This document shows, one piece after another, positions 49,200 through 57,383 of a stretch of 64,000 nucleotides of DNA. The stretch covers positions 186,001-250,000 of the forward strand of contig CBDUVB010000001.1 of NCBI GenBank assembly GCA_965370555.1, read 5' to 3'. Within the stretch, counting starts at the first letter, position 1. Each line of letters opens with the position of its first letter. A program made the translations under genes and the position numbers. Origin of the DNA: JAJOKK01 sp965370555 (GTDB lineage Bacteria > Bipolaricaulota > Bipolaricaulia > UBA7950 > UBA9294). Under the pieces are notes generated by a model. That model did no database searches, was not told the origin of the DNA, and was given only the letters and a program-made list of their open reading frames with translations.

Positions 49200-50891
49200 T
49201 CACATCTTGCCGTGGCGCAGGATCGAGATAAGCAGCCCAAAACCCATGACCCCCGACGCAAGGAAGCCGACGATCCCGATGATCGGGATCCCGTTCCACA
49301 AGGGAGGGATCCCCGAAAGGACGATGAGAGAGGAACTGACTATCAGAGAGGCCAAGACAATGGCAAAGACGAGGCGATTGCTGATCTGATCGTGCGTCCT
49401 CAGCATTGGGTCGAGCCCTTTGTGTTCGAACTCGATTCTTGTTCTCCCTTCCTTTATCTGCGTTAGGATCTCTCGCGTCTGCGCAGGAAGGTCGCGCAGA
49501 AGAATACTGAGATCGATCGCCGACAGGTACAAATCCTTCGTCAGCTTGAGCGGGTTCAATCGCTCACTCAGAAGCTTCTTCGCGAACGGCTCAGTGTGCT
49601 TCACCATATCGAAGTCCGGATCCAGTACTCTCCCAACCCCTTCGATCGTGATGAGTGCCTTACTGAGCAAGTAGAAATTGGGAGGGATCTTCAACCGGTG
49701 CTTGACGACCAAGCCCACCATCTGATTCAGCATTACCCCCATGTTCACGCTCTTGAGCGATCGGTAGGAGTACTGCTCCAACAGGTCGTATATCTCGTAC
49801 TCTAGCTGCTCGACGTCCGCGATATACTGGTTGCGCGCAAGCTGTAGGACCGTTTTAGTTATACTTGCCGCGTCCTGGTTGACGATCCCGACAAGGATGT
49901 TGCTCAGGGCTTCTCGGTGCCCAGGTGAGATTCCACCCATCATTCCGAAGTCGAGGAAGCAGACGACATTCCCCGGCAGAACCATCATATTCCCTGGATG
50001 AGGGTCGGCGTGAAAGAAGCCGTGTTCGAAGACCTGTGTAAGGACAAGGTCTGCCCCGCGGCTTGCGAGGAGCTTCGGATCGAGCCCCGCGTTGATAAGC
50101 GTCTCCGTGCTGGAGGCTTTTACGCCATCGATGAACTCCATCGTCAGGATCTTGTTCGTACTGTAATCGCGATACACCTTCGGCACGTAGATGGTACTTT
50201 CATTTTGAAAGTTTCTGCCGAAGCGTTCGATTGCAGCCGCCTCGATGGTAAAGTCGATCTCTCTCTTAATCGAACGCTCGAACTCCTTAACAATGGAAAC
50301 CGGGTGCAGGATATCCATCTCCTGGATATGCTTCTCCATCAGCGTAGCCAGATCGAACATGATCTCTAGGTCGGTCTTGATGATCTGCTCGATTCCCGGG
50401 CGTTGTACCTTGATGGCCACCTTTTCCCCGTTTAGCAAGGAGGCTCTGTGAACCTGCGCTATCGAAGCTGAAGCGATAGGGGTGGGCGAATACTCCGCAA
50501 AGATCTCAGAGACGGGCCTGCCGAGTTCCTCTTCGATGAGAAGGCACGCTTCCTCGTCTGAGAAGGGAGGAACATCGCTTTGGAGCTTCTGCAACTCGAC
50601 GATCAGTTCCGGTGGTATCAAGTCCGGCCTGTTGCTCATAATCTGGCCAAATTTGATGAATGTTGGACCGAGCTCCTCCAGTACCATCCTGATCCGTTCC
50701 CAGCGAGAAAGGGAGGCGATCTTTGCATCACCCCGCCCTGGGAGAAGCTTCCTGCCACGATCGATGTAGCGTTCGAGATTTGTGCGTGTGATGAGGTCGC
50801 CAAAACCGTGCTTCACCAGCACTCGAATGATCTCTCGGTAGCGGCTGATGTGACGATACGTGCGACTCAGAGAGCCTATTCTATGTGCCAT
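49200..50891 (-). CDS. ABC1/AarF/UbiB family atypical kinase
   Basis: Membrane-associated kinase-like ATPase (563 aa). The KxGQ motif appears as FIKFGQIMSNRPDLIP (around residue 80), followed by the Ala-rich loop ASASIAQVHRA, VAIKVQRPG with the lysine, and HADPHPGNMMVLPG with the catalytic-loop Asp. Two C-terminal transmembrane helices (LVFAIVLASLIVSSSLIVL and IPIIGIVGFLASGVMGFG) are typical of UbiB proteins involved in isoprenoid quinone or lipid homeostasis. A phasin-like gene precedes it, a common pairing, with a hairpin terminator in between. Confidence 0.93.
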   Translation of the reverse strand: MAHRIGSLSRTYRHISRYREIIRVLVKHGFGDLITRTNLERYIDRGRKLLPGRGDAKIASLSRWERIRMVLEELGPTFIKFGQIMSNRPDLIPPELIVELQKLQSDVPPFSDEEACLLIEEELGRPVSEIFAEYSPTPIASASIAQVHRASLLNGEKVAIKVQRPGIEQIIKTDLEIMFDLATLMEKHIQEMDILHPVSIVKEFERSIKREIDFTIEAAAIERFGRNFQNESTIYVPKVYRDYSTNKILTMEFIDGVKASSTETLINAGLDPKLLASRGADLVLTQVFEHGFFHADPHPGNMMVLPGNVVCFLDFGMMGGISPGHREALSNILVGIVNQDAASITKTVLQLARNQYIADVEQLEYEIYDLLEQYSYRSLKSVNMGVMLNQMVGLVVKHRLKIPPNFYLLSKALITIEGVGRVLDPDFDMVKHTEPFAKKLLSERLNPLKLTKDLYLSAIDLSILLRDLPAQTREILTQIKEGRTRIEFEHKGLDPMLRTHDQISNRLVFAIVLASLIVSSSLIVLSGIPPLWNGIPIIGIVGFLASGVMGFGLLISILRHGKM

Positions 50892-50933
50892 GATTGGTCC
50901 ATTCTATGACAAACACTACAAGATAAACAAACG

Positions 50934-50959
50934 GGGGGATGAGCGATTACCCATCCCCC
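50934..50959 (-). terminator. Hairpin between phasin-like and AarF-like genes
   Basis: GGGGGATG (50952-50959 read on the minus strand) pairs with CATCCCCC (50934-50941), followed on the minus strand by CGTTTGTTTATC. It could terminate or attenuate transcription arriving from the phasin-like gene. Confidence 0.55.
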
Positions 50960-51014
50960 AGACACACAGTTTCGGAAACATGCCATGCTTTCATAGTGCC
51001 AACATTGGACAGCC

Positions 51015-51317
51015 CTACTCCTCAGTGTCTATCTGGTTTTCCAGTTTCTCGATCCGGGTCTTGAGGCCCTCAAAGTCACTCCGAGAAGGCATATCAAGCT
51101 TTCCCAGGACGTCATGCACTGTCTTCTTGACCTCTTCTTCGAGCTTCTTCCGTGTCTCTTCCGACTGATCGAGTAGCTCCTTCGCAAGCTTTCTGCTCTC
51201 CTCTTCGGTGAGCTTGTTCTCTTCGCGAATTTTCTGTACGAGCTCATCGATCTTATCCTTGGCGACCAAACCAAGCCCAACACCAGTGAGAATGGCCTTT
51301 CTTGTTAGATCAAGCAT
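51015..51317 (-). CDS. Phasin/PhaF-like coiled-coil protein
   Basis: Small amphipathic coiled-coil protein (100 aa) of the phasin superfamily type often found beside AarF/UbiB kinases. The N-terminus LDLTRKAILTGVGLGLVAKDKIDELV is the recognisable segment; the rest is heptad-rich and highly charged (EETRKKLEEEVKKTVHDVL). It may coat lipid or membrane surfaces. No polyhydroxyalkanoate synthase is seen in the window. RBS AAGGAGGAACACG. Confidence 0.8.
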   Translation of the reverse strand: MLDLTRKAILTGVGLGLVAKDKIDELVQKIREENKLTEEESRKLAKELLDQSEETRKKLEEEVKKTVHDVLGKLDMPSRSDFEGLKTRIEKLENQIDTEE

Positions 51318-51366
51318 CGTGTTCCTCCTTTATCCCGTAAGTTCTTTTGCTCCTTGATAATACCCA

Positions 51367-52188
51367 TTACGGGGTCGTAATGTCCAATTTGCCTAGCTTC
51401 TCCGGTGTGAAGTAATCATCGGGGATATTGGAGATCTCCCGGTCAAGCAACGTGATCAGCGAAGATCCCCCTCCAATGAGGTCTTGGAAGGTGATTGTGT
51501 GAGAGAAGAAACTCACAGAATCCGCGTAGAAGTCGTCCCCTTCCATAAGCTTGGCAAGCCGGCCTTCCGGATTAGTGAACTCGGCTCGGATGACGGCAAA
51601 CTCATCCTTGTACACCCAGAGTTTGATGCTCTGCCAATCCGTCTCACGTCCTTCTCGAGGCGTCAGGAGTAGAACGTAGGCTGGCAGGCCGCCGATCTCC
51701 TCTTCCCCTGCGAGAACTGGGCTGTAATCCTCGTGATACTGGAATCCCTCGGCGATCTCGCTACGAGAGATGCCGCTCCCAGAAATGAACTCCTGTCCCT
51801 GGGATTCCTCTGTGACAAGTTCCTTCACCAAGTCCAAAGCCGGGAGATAGAGCCACATTCGCGCGTCTCCTTCCTCGGGGGTGTGAGTGAGAAACATGGT
51901 CCCAGCCACCAGTTCAGGGTCAAGATAGAGGATGAGGAGCTTGTCAGGTTCTCCCTCGACGTCCATGACCGAGAAAACCTTAAACGTATAGGCAGTTGCC
52001 TCGCCTTCCTCGACAGCTACCTCGAAACGAACGGTAGCAACCATGGTGCCGACCTCTCCGCCCATGATGCTCGTCTCCTCCACCAGGGCCAGGATCTCGT
52101 CTGCGGTGGGCTCCTGCGTCCAAGCTCCTAGAGACAAGCCCAACATCACCAAGAACATCCATACCGCTACCTTATAGAGTCTCTGCAT
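51367..52188 (-). CDS. Outer-membrane lipoprotein-sorting (LolA-like) protein
   Basis: Secreted protein (273 aa) with a cleavable signal peptide (VAVWMFLVMLGLSLGAWTQ) and a LolA-like beta-cup fold typical of family PF17131: TMVATVRFEVAVEEGEATA, LILYLDPELVAGTMFLT, MWLYLPALDLVKELV and a final LDREISNIPDDYFTPEKL. In other bacteria this family sits beside MMPL-type RND exporters and may shuttle a lipid or lipoprotein from the exporter to the outer surface. It overlaps the exporter gene by 17 bases. The start has AGGAGG upstream. Confidence 0.85.
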   Translation of the reverse strand: MQRLYKVAVWMFLVMLGLSLGAWTQEPTADEILALVEETSIMGGEVGTMVATVRFEVAVEEGEATAYTFKVFSVMDVEGEPDKLLILYLDPELVAGTMFLTHTPEEGDARMWLYLPALDLVKELVTEESQGQEFISGSGISRSEIAEGFQYHEDYSPVLAGEEEIGGLPAYVLLLTPREGRETDWQSIKLWVYKDEFAVIRAEFTNPEGRLAKLMEGDDFYADSVSFFSHTITFQDLIGGGSSLITLLDREISNIPDDYFTPEKLGKLDITTP

Positions 52189-54601
52189 CTGCTGCCTCCT
52201 TTTGATTTGTATCTCTGTTCTTCTCTGGTAAATCCATGAGATTCCGCTTATCTGTTTTCCGAATTAGCCCAAAGCCGCCTTTGCGAATCACGCCCACTTG
52301 GCGAGTTAGAAACTTGGGACGGCTAAGTCCCAAGGTGGCGGGGACAACGAGCAAGGCACCCAGTGCGCTCACCACCATGGTCAAAGCGACGAGCCATCCC
52401 AGCGTTTGAAGTGCCCCGAAGTGGGAAAGAGTCAGCACCAAGAAGCCGAATGTCAGGGTGAGCGCGTTGTAGATAATCGCTCGCCCTGTGGTGTTGTAAG
52501 CGGCAAAGAGCGCTGCCTTATGGGGGGCCCCCCGTTGTCTCTCCCGACGATAGCGGGTGATGAAGTGAACCGAGTAGTCCACTCCAATCCCGATTATGAT
52601 GCTGGCGATCATCACCGTAGCGATGTCCAGGTTGGCACCCGTAAGAGCCATCGTCCCAAAGTTACCCACCACGCTCAAGACCAGCGGCGTGAGGGAAAGA
52701 AGTCCCGCTATAAACGAGCCCATGAGCAGGGACACGACAATACCAACCCCGCACAAACTGGTAACCAGGGTTGTAATCTGAGAGTGGACAATCTTCCCAC
52801 TGATCTGAACGTAAATATCCGGCATCCCGGTCGTATATGCAGTAACCCCCGGAGGCCGGGTTTCCTCTATGAAGCTTTGGATGCTTTGCAGCAAATCTAG
52901 AAGCTCGGCTGTTCCGACCGACTGGACGGGAACCGTAATCTGAGCTTGAGAGAAACCATGGGCCGCCATGCTCCCCAAGACTTCTCCTCCACCCATCTCA
53001 AAGAGGAGGAGTACTTGGGCAATAGCCCTGGCTGAATCCGGGATGGCGTAGTAGGTATCGTCCTCTCCGTGTAACGCATAATTCGTCTCTTTGACAAGGT
53101 TCACAAGCGATGAGGTCTTCCCTATAGGTCCGAGCGATTCCATGTAGGATTGTAAAGCGTCCATGAAGCTCAAGACTTGAGGGTCTTTGAGGCCGTCTCG
53201 CTGGCCTGTGTCAACCACTACGCTCATCTGGAGACTCCCACCGAAGTGCTCTTCCACATAGTTCATACCCTGAATGACAGGGGAGTCCTGACGGAAGTAT
53301 TTCGACACATCGGTCTCTACCTGAAGGCGGGGAATCTGCGCCAGAAACCCTCCCAGGAAGATCAAGGCGATCGCCACTACGACCCAACCCCGCCGATCCA
53401 CGATATGAGACAGGAGCCGGGCACCCCATTCGAGGGGAGATCCCTTCTCTTTCCGGCGTTGGATCGCCTGGGGCATAGGTGTGAGAGAGAGGACGGCCGG
53501 AATCAACGTGAGGGAGATCACAAAGGAGAAGATCACGCCCGCAGCAGAGAAGAGGCCGAACTCGCGGATTGGGTCGAGGAAGGCTGAAAGCAGGGTAAGA
53601 AAGCCAATCGCCGTGGTAAGCGCAGCGGTGAAGACTGGGTTGGCCATCTCTTCCACGACCTGGATGATCACCTCCTCTCGTGTTCCCTTCCCTTGGACCG
53701 CCCGTTCGAAGTAATCGTTGACCACATGAATGCCATAGGCCGACCCAACAGCAACGAGTAATACCGGCAGGAATGTAGATGCGATGGTTAGCGGCACCCC
53801 GCAGAGGGTCATCAGACCCACTGTCCACGTCACCGCAAGAAGCACCACCGCGAGCGGCAAGATCATGCCACGAAGGCTTCGGAAACTAACAAACAATACG
53901 GCTAGAACGACGAGCACTACGATGGGGAAGAGGAATCCAAGGTCCCGGTGCATGTAGAGATCGGCATAATAGATAAGGGGGGCATCTCCCGTCACATAGA
54001 ACGTCTCCGGTCCCTGGTAGCGAGCGGTCGCCGTGTTAACTCGCTCCATGATGTCGGCAATCTTAAACTGATCTCCCTCAGCATCGGGATGGACCTTGAG
54101 GATGATGGCGACTGCCGACCCATCGGCGAGAACTAGGGAACCGACGAGCTGTCGTTCCTCAAGTATCTTCTCGCGGAACGTTGCCACGTCCGCCTCGGTC
54201 TTCGGAGGACTGGGGAGGATCGGACCGACGATGAGGGAAACATCGGTTCCCTGCACGGTGTCCACGTTAGCCGGCGAAATCACGTCTTCCAGCAGTCCCT
54301 CGTCTTCCAAGAGTTCTAACTCCTCCGTCAAGGCATAGAGCTTCTTGAGGCTTTGCAGGTTGAAGACCGTTTCTTCCTCTGGGGCAGCCATCGCGATCAT
54401 GACCACGCTTTGAGAGCCGAAGGCATCCTTGGTCTCCTCGAAGCGCTGCACCACCGGGTCATCCTGAGGGAGCATCTTCTCCATGTCGGAGAGAAACTCT
54501 AGTTTGGGAACGAAGATCCCGAAGAAGACCGTGACGACCCCCAACCCAACAAGAACCCATACTGGATGACGAGCGATCCAGCGCGCGAGAAATTTGACCA
54601 T
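52172..54601 (-). CDS. RND/MMPL family lipid or hydrophobe exporter
   Basis: 809-aa inner-membrane pump with the duplicated MMPL architecture: helix 1, a ~200-residue periplasmic loop, five clustered helices (MILPLAVVLLAVTWTVGLM, FLPVLLVAVGSAYGIHVVNDY with the conserved GxxxDY), then the same again with MIASIIIGIGVDYSVHFITRYR. It lacks the large docking domain of AcrB, as in MmpL/HpnN pumps moving lipids. Operon order tetR, small secreted protein, exporter, LolA-like suggests a lipid export path repressed by TetR. Confidence 0.92.
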   Translation of the reverse strand: MVKFLARWIARHPVWVLVGLGVVTVFFGIFVPKLEFLSDMEKMLPQDDPVVQRFEETKDAFGSQSVVMIAMAAPEEETVFNLQSLKKLYALTEELELLEDEGLLEDVISPANVDTVQGTDVSLIVGPILPSPPKTEADVATFREKILEERQLVGSLVLADGSAVAIILKVHPDAEGDQFKIADIMERVNTATARYQGPETFYVTGDAPLIYYADLYMHRDLGFLFPIVVLVVLAVLFVSFRSLRGMILPLAVVLLAVTWTVGLMTLCGVPLTIASTFLPVLLVAVGSAYGIHVVNDYFERAVQGKGTREEVIIQVVEEMANPVFTAALTTAIGFLTLLSAFLDPIREFGLFSAAGVIFSFVISLTLIPAVLSLTPMPQAIQRRKEKGSPLEWGARLLSHIVDRRGWVVVAIALIFLGGFLAQIPRLQVETDVSKYFRQDSPVIQGMNYVEEHFGGSLQMSVVVDTGQRDGLKDPQVLSFMDALQSYMESLGPIGKTSSLVNLVKETNYALHGEDDTYYAIPDSARAIAQVLLLFEMGGGEVLGSMAAHGFSQAQITVPVQSVGTAELLDLLQSIQSFIEETRPPGVTAYTTGMPDIYVQISGKIVHSQITTLVTSLCGVGIVVSLLMGSFIAGLLSLTPLVLSVVGNFGTMALTGANLDIATVMIASIIIGIGVDYSVHFITRYRRERQRGAPHKAALFAAYNTTGRAIIYNALTLTFGFLVLTLSHFGALQTLGWLVALTMVVSALGALLVVPATLGLSRPKFLTRQVGVIRKGGFGLIRKTDKRNLMDLPEKNRDTNQKEAADAETL

Positions 54602-54603
54602 TT

Positions 54604-55047
54604 CTAGTTAACTCCTTCTAAAACACCTGTATGAAGAAAGGCCGCCGACCAGAACAACGGGTAGAGGTCGTCCGCCGGGTCTGCAGGTTTCCTCTCCCCC
54701 GCAAAGACTTGCTCAATAGAACCCTTCAATACCGCAAGGGCACTCTGCTGTCCCGCGGGGAGCGCCACAGGAAGACCGGGAGTGCAGACCCAAACCCAGG
54801 ATTCTCCAGGGGGGATGATGACCACGAACTGGAATGGTCCACCCGAGTGAAAACTTTCCGGAATTTGCGTAACGGCCTGAATGGTGAAAAGCTGCGAGGC
54901 AAGCAAGGCCCGTGCCAGCACCTCCACCTGCATCGATTCCATGAAACTCTGAGTACGATCCACAATCAGCACGTTGGCCGGTTCAGTAGCTACGCTAGAG
55001 ACGGCCAACAACATCAGCAACCCTACTGTCAAAACGACACTACGCAT
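54604..55047 (-). CDS. Secreted protein of unknown function
   Basis: 147-aa protein with a signal peptide (VVLTVGLLMLLAVSSVATEP) and a compact alpha/beta domain: PANVLIVDRTQSFMESMQVEVLARALLA, then FQFVVIIPPGESWVWVCTP. I recognise no family. It lies between tetR (8-base overlap) and the RND exporter (2-base gap), so it is presumably part of the export pathway, perhaps a periplasmic accessory. Confidence 0.75.
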   Translation of the reverse strand: MRSVVLTVGLLMLLAVSSVATEPANVLIVDRTQSFMESMQVEVLARALLASQLFTIQAVTQIPESFHSGGPFQFVVIIPPGESWVWVCTPGLPVALPAGQQSALAVLKGSIEQVFAGERKPADPADDLYPLFWSAAFLHTGVLEGVN

Positions 55048-55651
55048 GCGCTCTCCTTTCTTCCTGTCCGAGGTGCAACCAGAGCCAAATGGATCTGGCC
55101 AGTTCCTTTGGCCCCTCCTTCACAAATAGGGCTGCCGTTTCATCCTGACCCAACGCCCGCAGGCTCACCGCTTCTACCATCCCCAAGATCGTGTAAGCCG
55201 TTAACAGGGGTTGGCACGATCGAATCTCTCCTTCGGCAATCCCCTCTCGGATGATCCCAGCAATATATTCCGCCACGTCACTGTAAAGGTCCTGGACCCT
55301 TCGTTTTGAAACAGGACTTGGGTCAAAGCGTTCGCGGAAGAAAAGCCGTGCAGCATCGCTATTTTCTTGAAGTAGATCGAAGTGCATCTGAACAATCCCC
55401 TGGATCTGCTTTTGCAAGGATAAACCTTGCACACGCAGCCCCTCCAGAAAATGCTGCCGCTGTCCCATCTCCTCGTGCACGATCCGCTCCAGGATCTCAT
55501 CCTTACTCTTGAAGTGGTGGTAGATCGCTCCGATCGAGACACTGGCTACCTTGGCGATCGCCCGCATCCCGGTTGCGGCGAACCCCTCTTGTGCAAAGAG
55601 CTTCTCAGCTGCCTTGGTAATCCTCTCTTCTAGTTGTCCGTGACTCGTCAT
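55040..55651 (-). CDS. TetR/AcrR family transcriptional regulator
   Basis: 203-aa repressor with the N-terminal TetR helix-turn-helix: RITKAAEKLFAQEGFAATGM, then IAKVASVSIGAIYHHFKSKDEI (residues 12-52), and an all-helical ligand domain of the FadR/AcrR type. It heads the exporter operon. Its promoter carries the palindrome CGAACGTTCG between -35 and -10, so it is autoregulated, and the same site recurs in the radical SAM/lipid operon promoter. The ATG lies 8 bases after the -10, so its mRNA may be leaderless. The ligand is probably a lipid or acyl compound (inference). Confidence 0.92.
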   Translation of the reverse strand: MTSHGQLEERITKAAEKLFAQEGFAATGMRAIAKVASVSIGAIYHHFKSKDEILERIVHEEMGQRQHFLEGLRVQGLSLQKQIQGIVQMHFDLLQENSDAARLFFRERFDPSPVSKRRVQDLYSDVAEYIAGIIREGIAEGEIRSCQPLLTAYTILGMVEAVSLRALGQDETAALFVKEGPKELARSIWLWLHLGQEERRAHA

Positions 55652-55659
55652 GGTACGAA

Positions 55660-55688
55660 AGTATAACGAACGTTCGGTTTTTATTCAA
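55660..55688 (-). promoter_or_regulatory. tetR promoter with operator
   Basis: On the minus strand TTGAAT (55683-55688), 17-base spacer, TATACT (55660-55665). The 10-bp palindrome CGAACGTTCG (55667-55676) lies inside the spacer, extended by AA on one side only. Compare 48231-48244. Confidence 0.85.
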
Positions 55689-55703
55689 CCGGGCGTCTGT
55701 ACA

Positions 55704-55759
55704 TTGACAAGATCGAACCGGCTGGCTATTATTTAGCAAACACCATAAGAGAGTGCTAA
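55704..55759 (+). promoter_or_regulatory. hrcA promoter and CIRCE element
   Basis: TTGACA (55704-55709), 17-base spacer, TATTAT (55727-55732) is a strong sigma-70 promoter. Directly downstream lies CIRCE: TTAGCAAAC (55733-55741), a 9-base spacer, GAGTGCTAA (55751-55759). The right half is perfect, and the left half differs from TTAGCACTC at two positions. HrcA binding would repress the heat-shock operon. Confidence 0.92.
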
Positions 55760-55767
55760 GGATAAGA

Positions 55768-56817
55768 ATGCCCCTTCCAGAGCGACAGAGACTAATTCTA
55801 AAGGAGATCGTCGATCGTTACATCCGACTGCGAGAGCCTGTGTCTTCAAGGATGATACTTGAGGACTACGGCCTGCGAGCGAGCTCCGCGACCGTGCGGA
55901 ACGACATGAACGACCTCGAGGCGGCAGGGTACATCGAGAAACCGTATGCTTCCTCAGGCCGGATACCTACCAAGAAGGGATACCGGTTCTTCGTCGACTG
56001 GCTCCTCGACCTCTCCGAGCTGACCAAGAAGGAGCGGTTGGAGGTTGTCGAAGCGTACGAGGTGCACTCTCTCGAGATTGGGGAGACGATGCGGCAGACG
56101 GCCTTCCTTCTCGGGAACATCACCGGATACGTCGGGTTTATCATTCCGCCACGGTTGGAGGAGACCCGCCTCGACCAGGTCATGCTCTTACACATGACCC
56201 CGCGCCTCGTTCTGTTGGTAGTCGTCTCCGACATTGGTATCATTGAACACCGACTGGTCCCGCTGCAGGAGGATCTCTCCAAGGAAGAGGTCGAACAGAT
56301 TGCACAGATAATCAACTCCTCCCTCCACGGGGTCCCGTTGAGCACGATCCACGAGTTAACTCTCAAGGAGAACCCGGAGGGTTGGTACGAACGCCCCGTC
56401 CGTCAGGCATTGCTCCTGCTCGAACGCCTCCTCGAACGCCGATCGCATCAACGCCTCTATTCCGAAGGGGTGCTGAATCTCGTCGATGATCTGCAAAAGA
56501 CGGATCCCGAGCGATCGATGGACCATTTCGCACAACTCATTCACGCGGTACAAGACGATCGATCGTTTATCGAAGCAATCCACGGTGCGCGGGGCGATAA
56601 GCATGGGCTCGCCGTCTCCATCGGCGCGGAGTCGCTTCCCGGCCTGGAGAACTACAGCGTCGTCACTTCCGACTATCGCCCGCACGCGGGGATACTCGGT
56701 GTGATTGGCCCTCTGTGGATGAACTACGGGCGGGTTCTCTCCGCGACGAGCTACATCGCCCATCGCCTGGAGACGCTCCTCGTTGCCTCTTGCAAACCAA
56801 GTACCGGGAGGAATTAA
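55768..56817 (+). CDS. hrcA: Heat-inducible transcription repressor HrcA
   Basis: Repressor of class I heat-shock genes (349 aa). The N-terminal winged helix has RQRLILKEIVDRYIRLREPVSS and LRASSATVRNDMNDLEAAGYI, followed by the family signature PYASSGRIPTKKGYRFFVD. The HrcA C-terminal domain contains a GAF-like fold. ATG 55768 lies just after the CIRCE element; an upstream frame start would run through the operator. First gene of hrcA-grpE-dnaK-dnaJ, so it represses its own operon and depends on chaperone activity for folding. Confidence 0.96.
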   Translation: MPLPERQRLILKEIVDRYIRLREPVSSRMILEDYGLRASSATVRNDMNDLEAAGYIEKPYASSGRIPTKKGYRFFVDWLLDLSELTKKERLEVVEAYEVHSLEIGETMRQTAFLLGNITGYVGFIIPPRLEETRLDQVMLLHMTPRLVLLVVVSDIGIIEHRLVPLQEDLSKEEVEQIAQIINSSLHGVPLSTIHELTLKENPEGWYERPVRQALLLLERLLERRSHQRLYSEGVLNLVDDLQKTDPERSMDHFAQLIHAVQDDRSFIEAIHGARGDKHGLAVSIGAESLPGLENYSVVTSDYRPHAGILGVIGPLWMNYGRVLSATSYIAHRLETLLVASCKPSTGRN

Positions 56818-56819
56818 GG

Positions 56820-57383
56820 ATGACCTCAAAAGAGACCAAGGAAGATATGAAAGCGAAGAACGAAACAAGAACCGAAGCAATGAATGAAGAGGGGGCCCCT
56901 TCCCTCGAAACGCAGCTCGCCAAGAAGGAGGAGAAGATCCTCTCCTATATCGATCGACTCCAACGATTACAAGCGGAGTTTGAGAACTACAAGAAGCGAA
57001 TGCTGCGTGAGATGGCGAATTTGGAGGAGCGCGTTGCCGATCAAGAGATCCTCGACGTACTTCCCCTTTACGACAACCTCGTGCGCGCGTTTGAGAGCTT
57101 CTCAGGGAACAAGGATAGCGAGTCGTTCGTCCATGGGATCGAGAAGATATACGCCCAGTTCGATCAGATCCTCAAAGCGAAAGGAGTCTCTTCGATCGAA
57201 GCGGTGGGGACACTGTTCGACCCGAACCGGCACGATGCCCTGTTGAGCGTCCCGAGTGATGAGGAACGAAACGTGATCCTAGAGGAATTCGAGCGCGGGT
57301 ACCTGCGCAATGGCCGCCTCCTTCGCCCCTGCAAGGTGAAAGTGAGCGGTGGAAGAGAAGAGGACAAGGAGGAGACGACATGA
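56820..57383 (+). CDS. grpE: Nucleotide exchange factor GrpE
   Basis: DnaK cochaperone (187 aa) that promotes ADP release. A charged, disordered N-terminus is followed by the long coiled coil (YIDRLQRLQAEFENYKKRM) and the C-terminal beta-wing with GVSSIEAVGTLFDPNRHDAL and NGRLLRPCKVKVS. The ATG at 56820 lies two bases after the hrcA stop, with GGGAGGA upstream. It overlaps dnaK by ATGA. Size and motifs are normal. Confidence 0.95.
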   Translation: MTSKETKEDMKAKNETRTEAMNEEGAPSLETQLAKKEEKILSYIDRLQRLQAEFENYKKRMLREMANLEERVADQEILDVLPLYDNLVRAFESFSGNKDSESFVHGIEKIYAQFDQILKAKGVSSIEAVGTLFDPNRHDALLSVPSDEERNVILEEFERGYLRNGRLLRPCKVKVSGGREEDKEETT

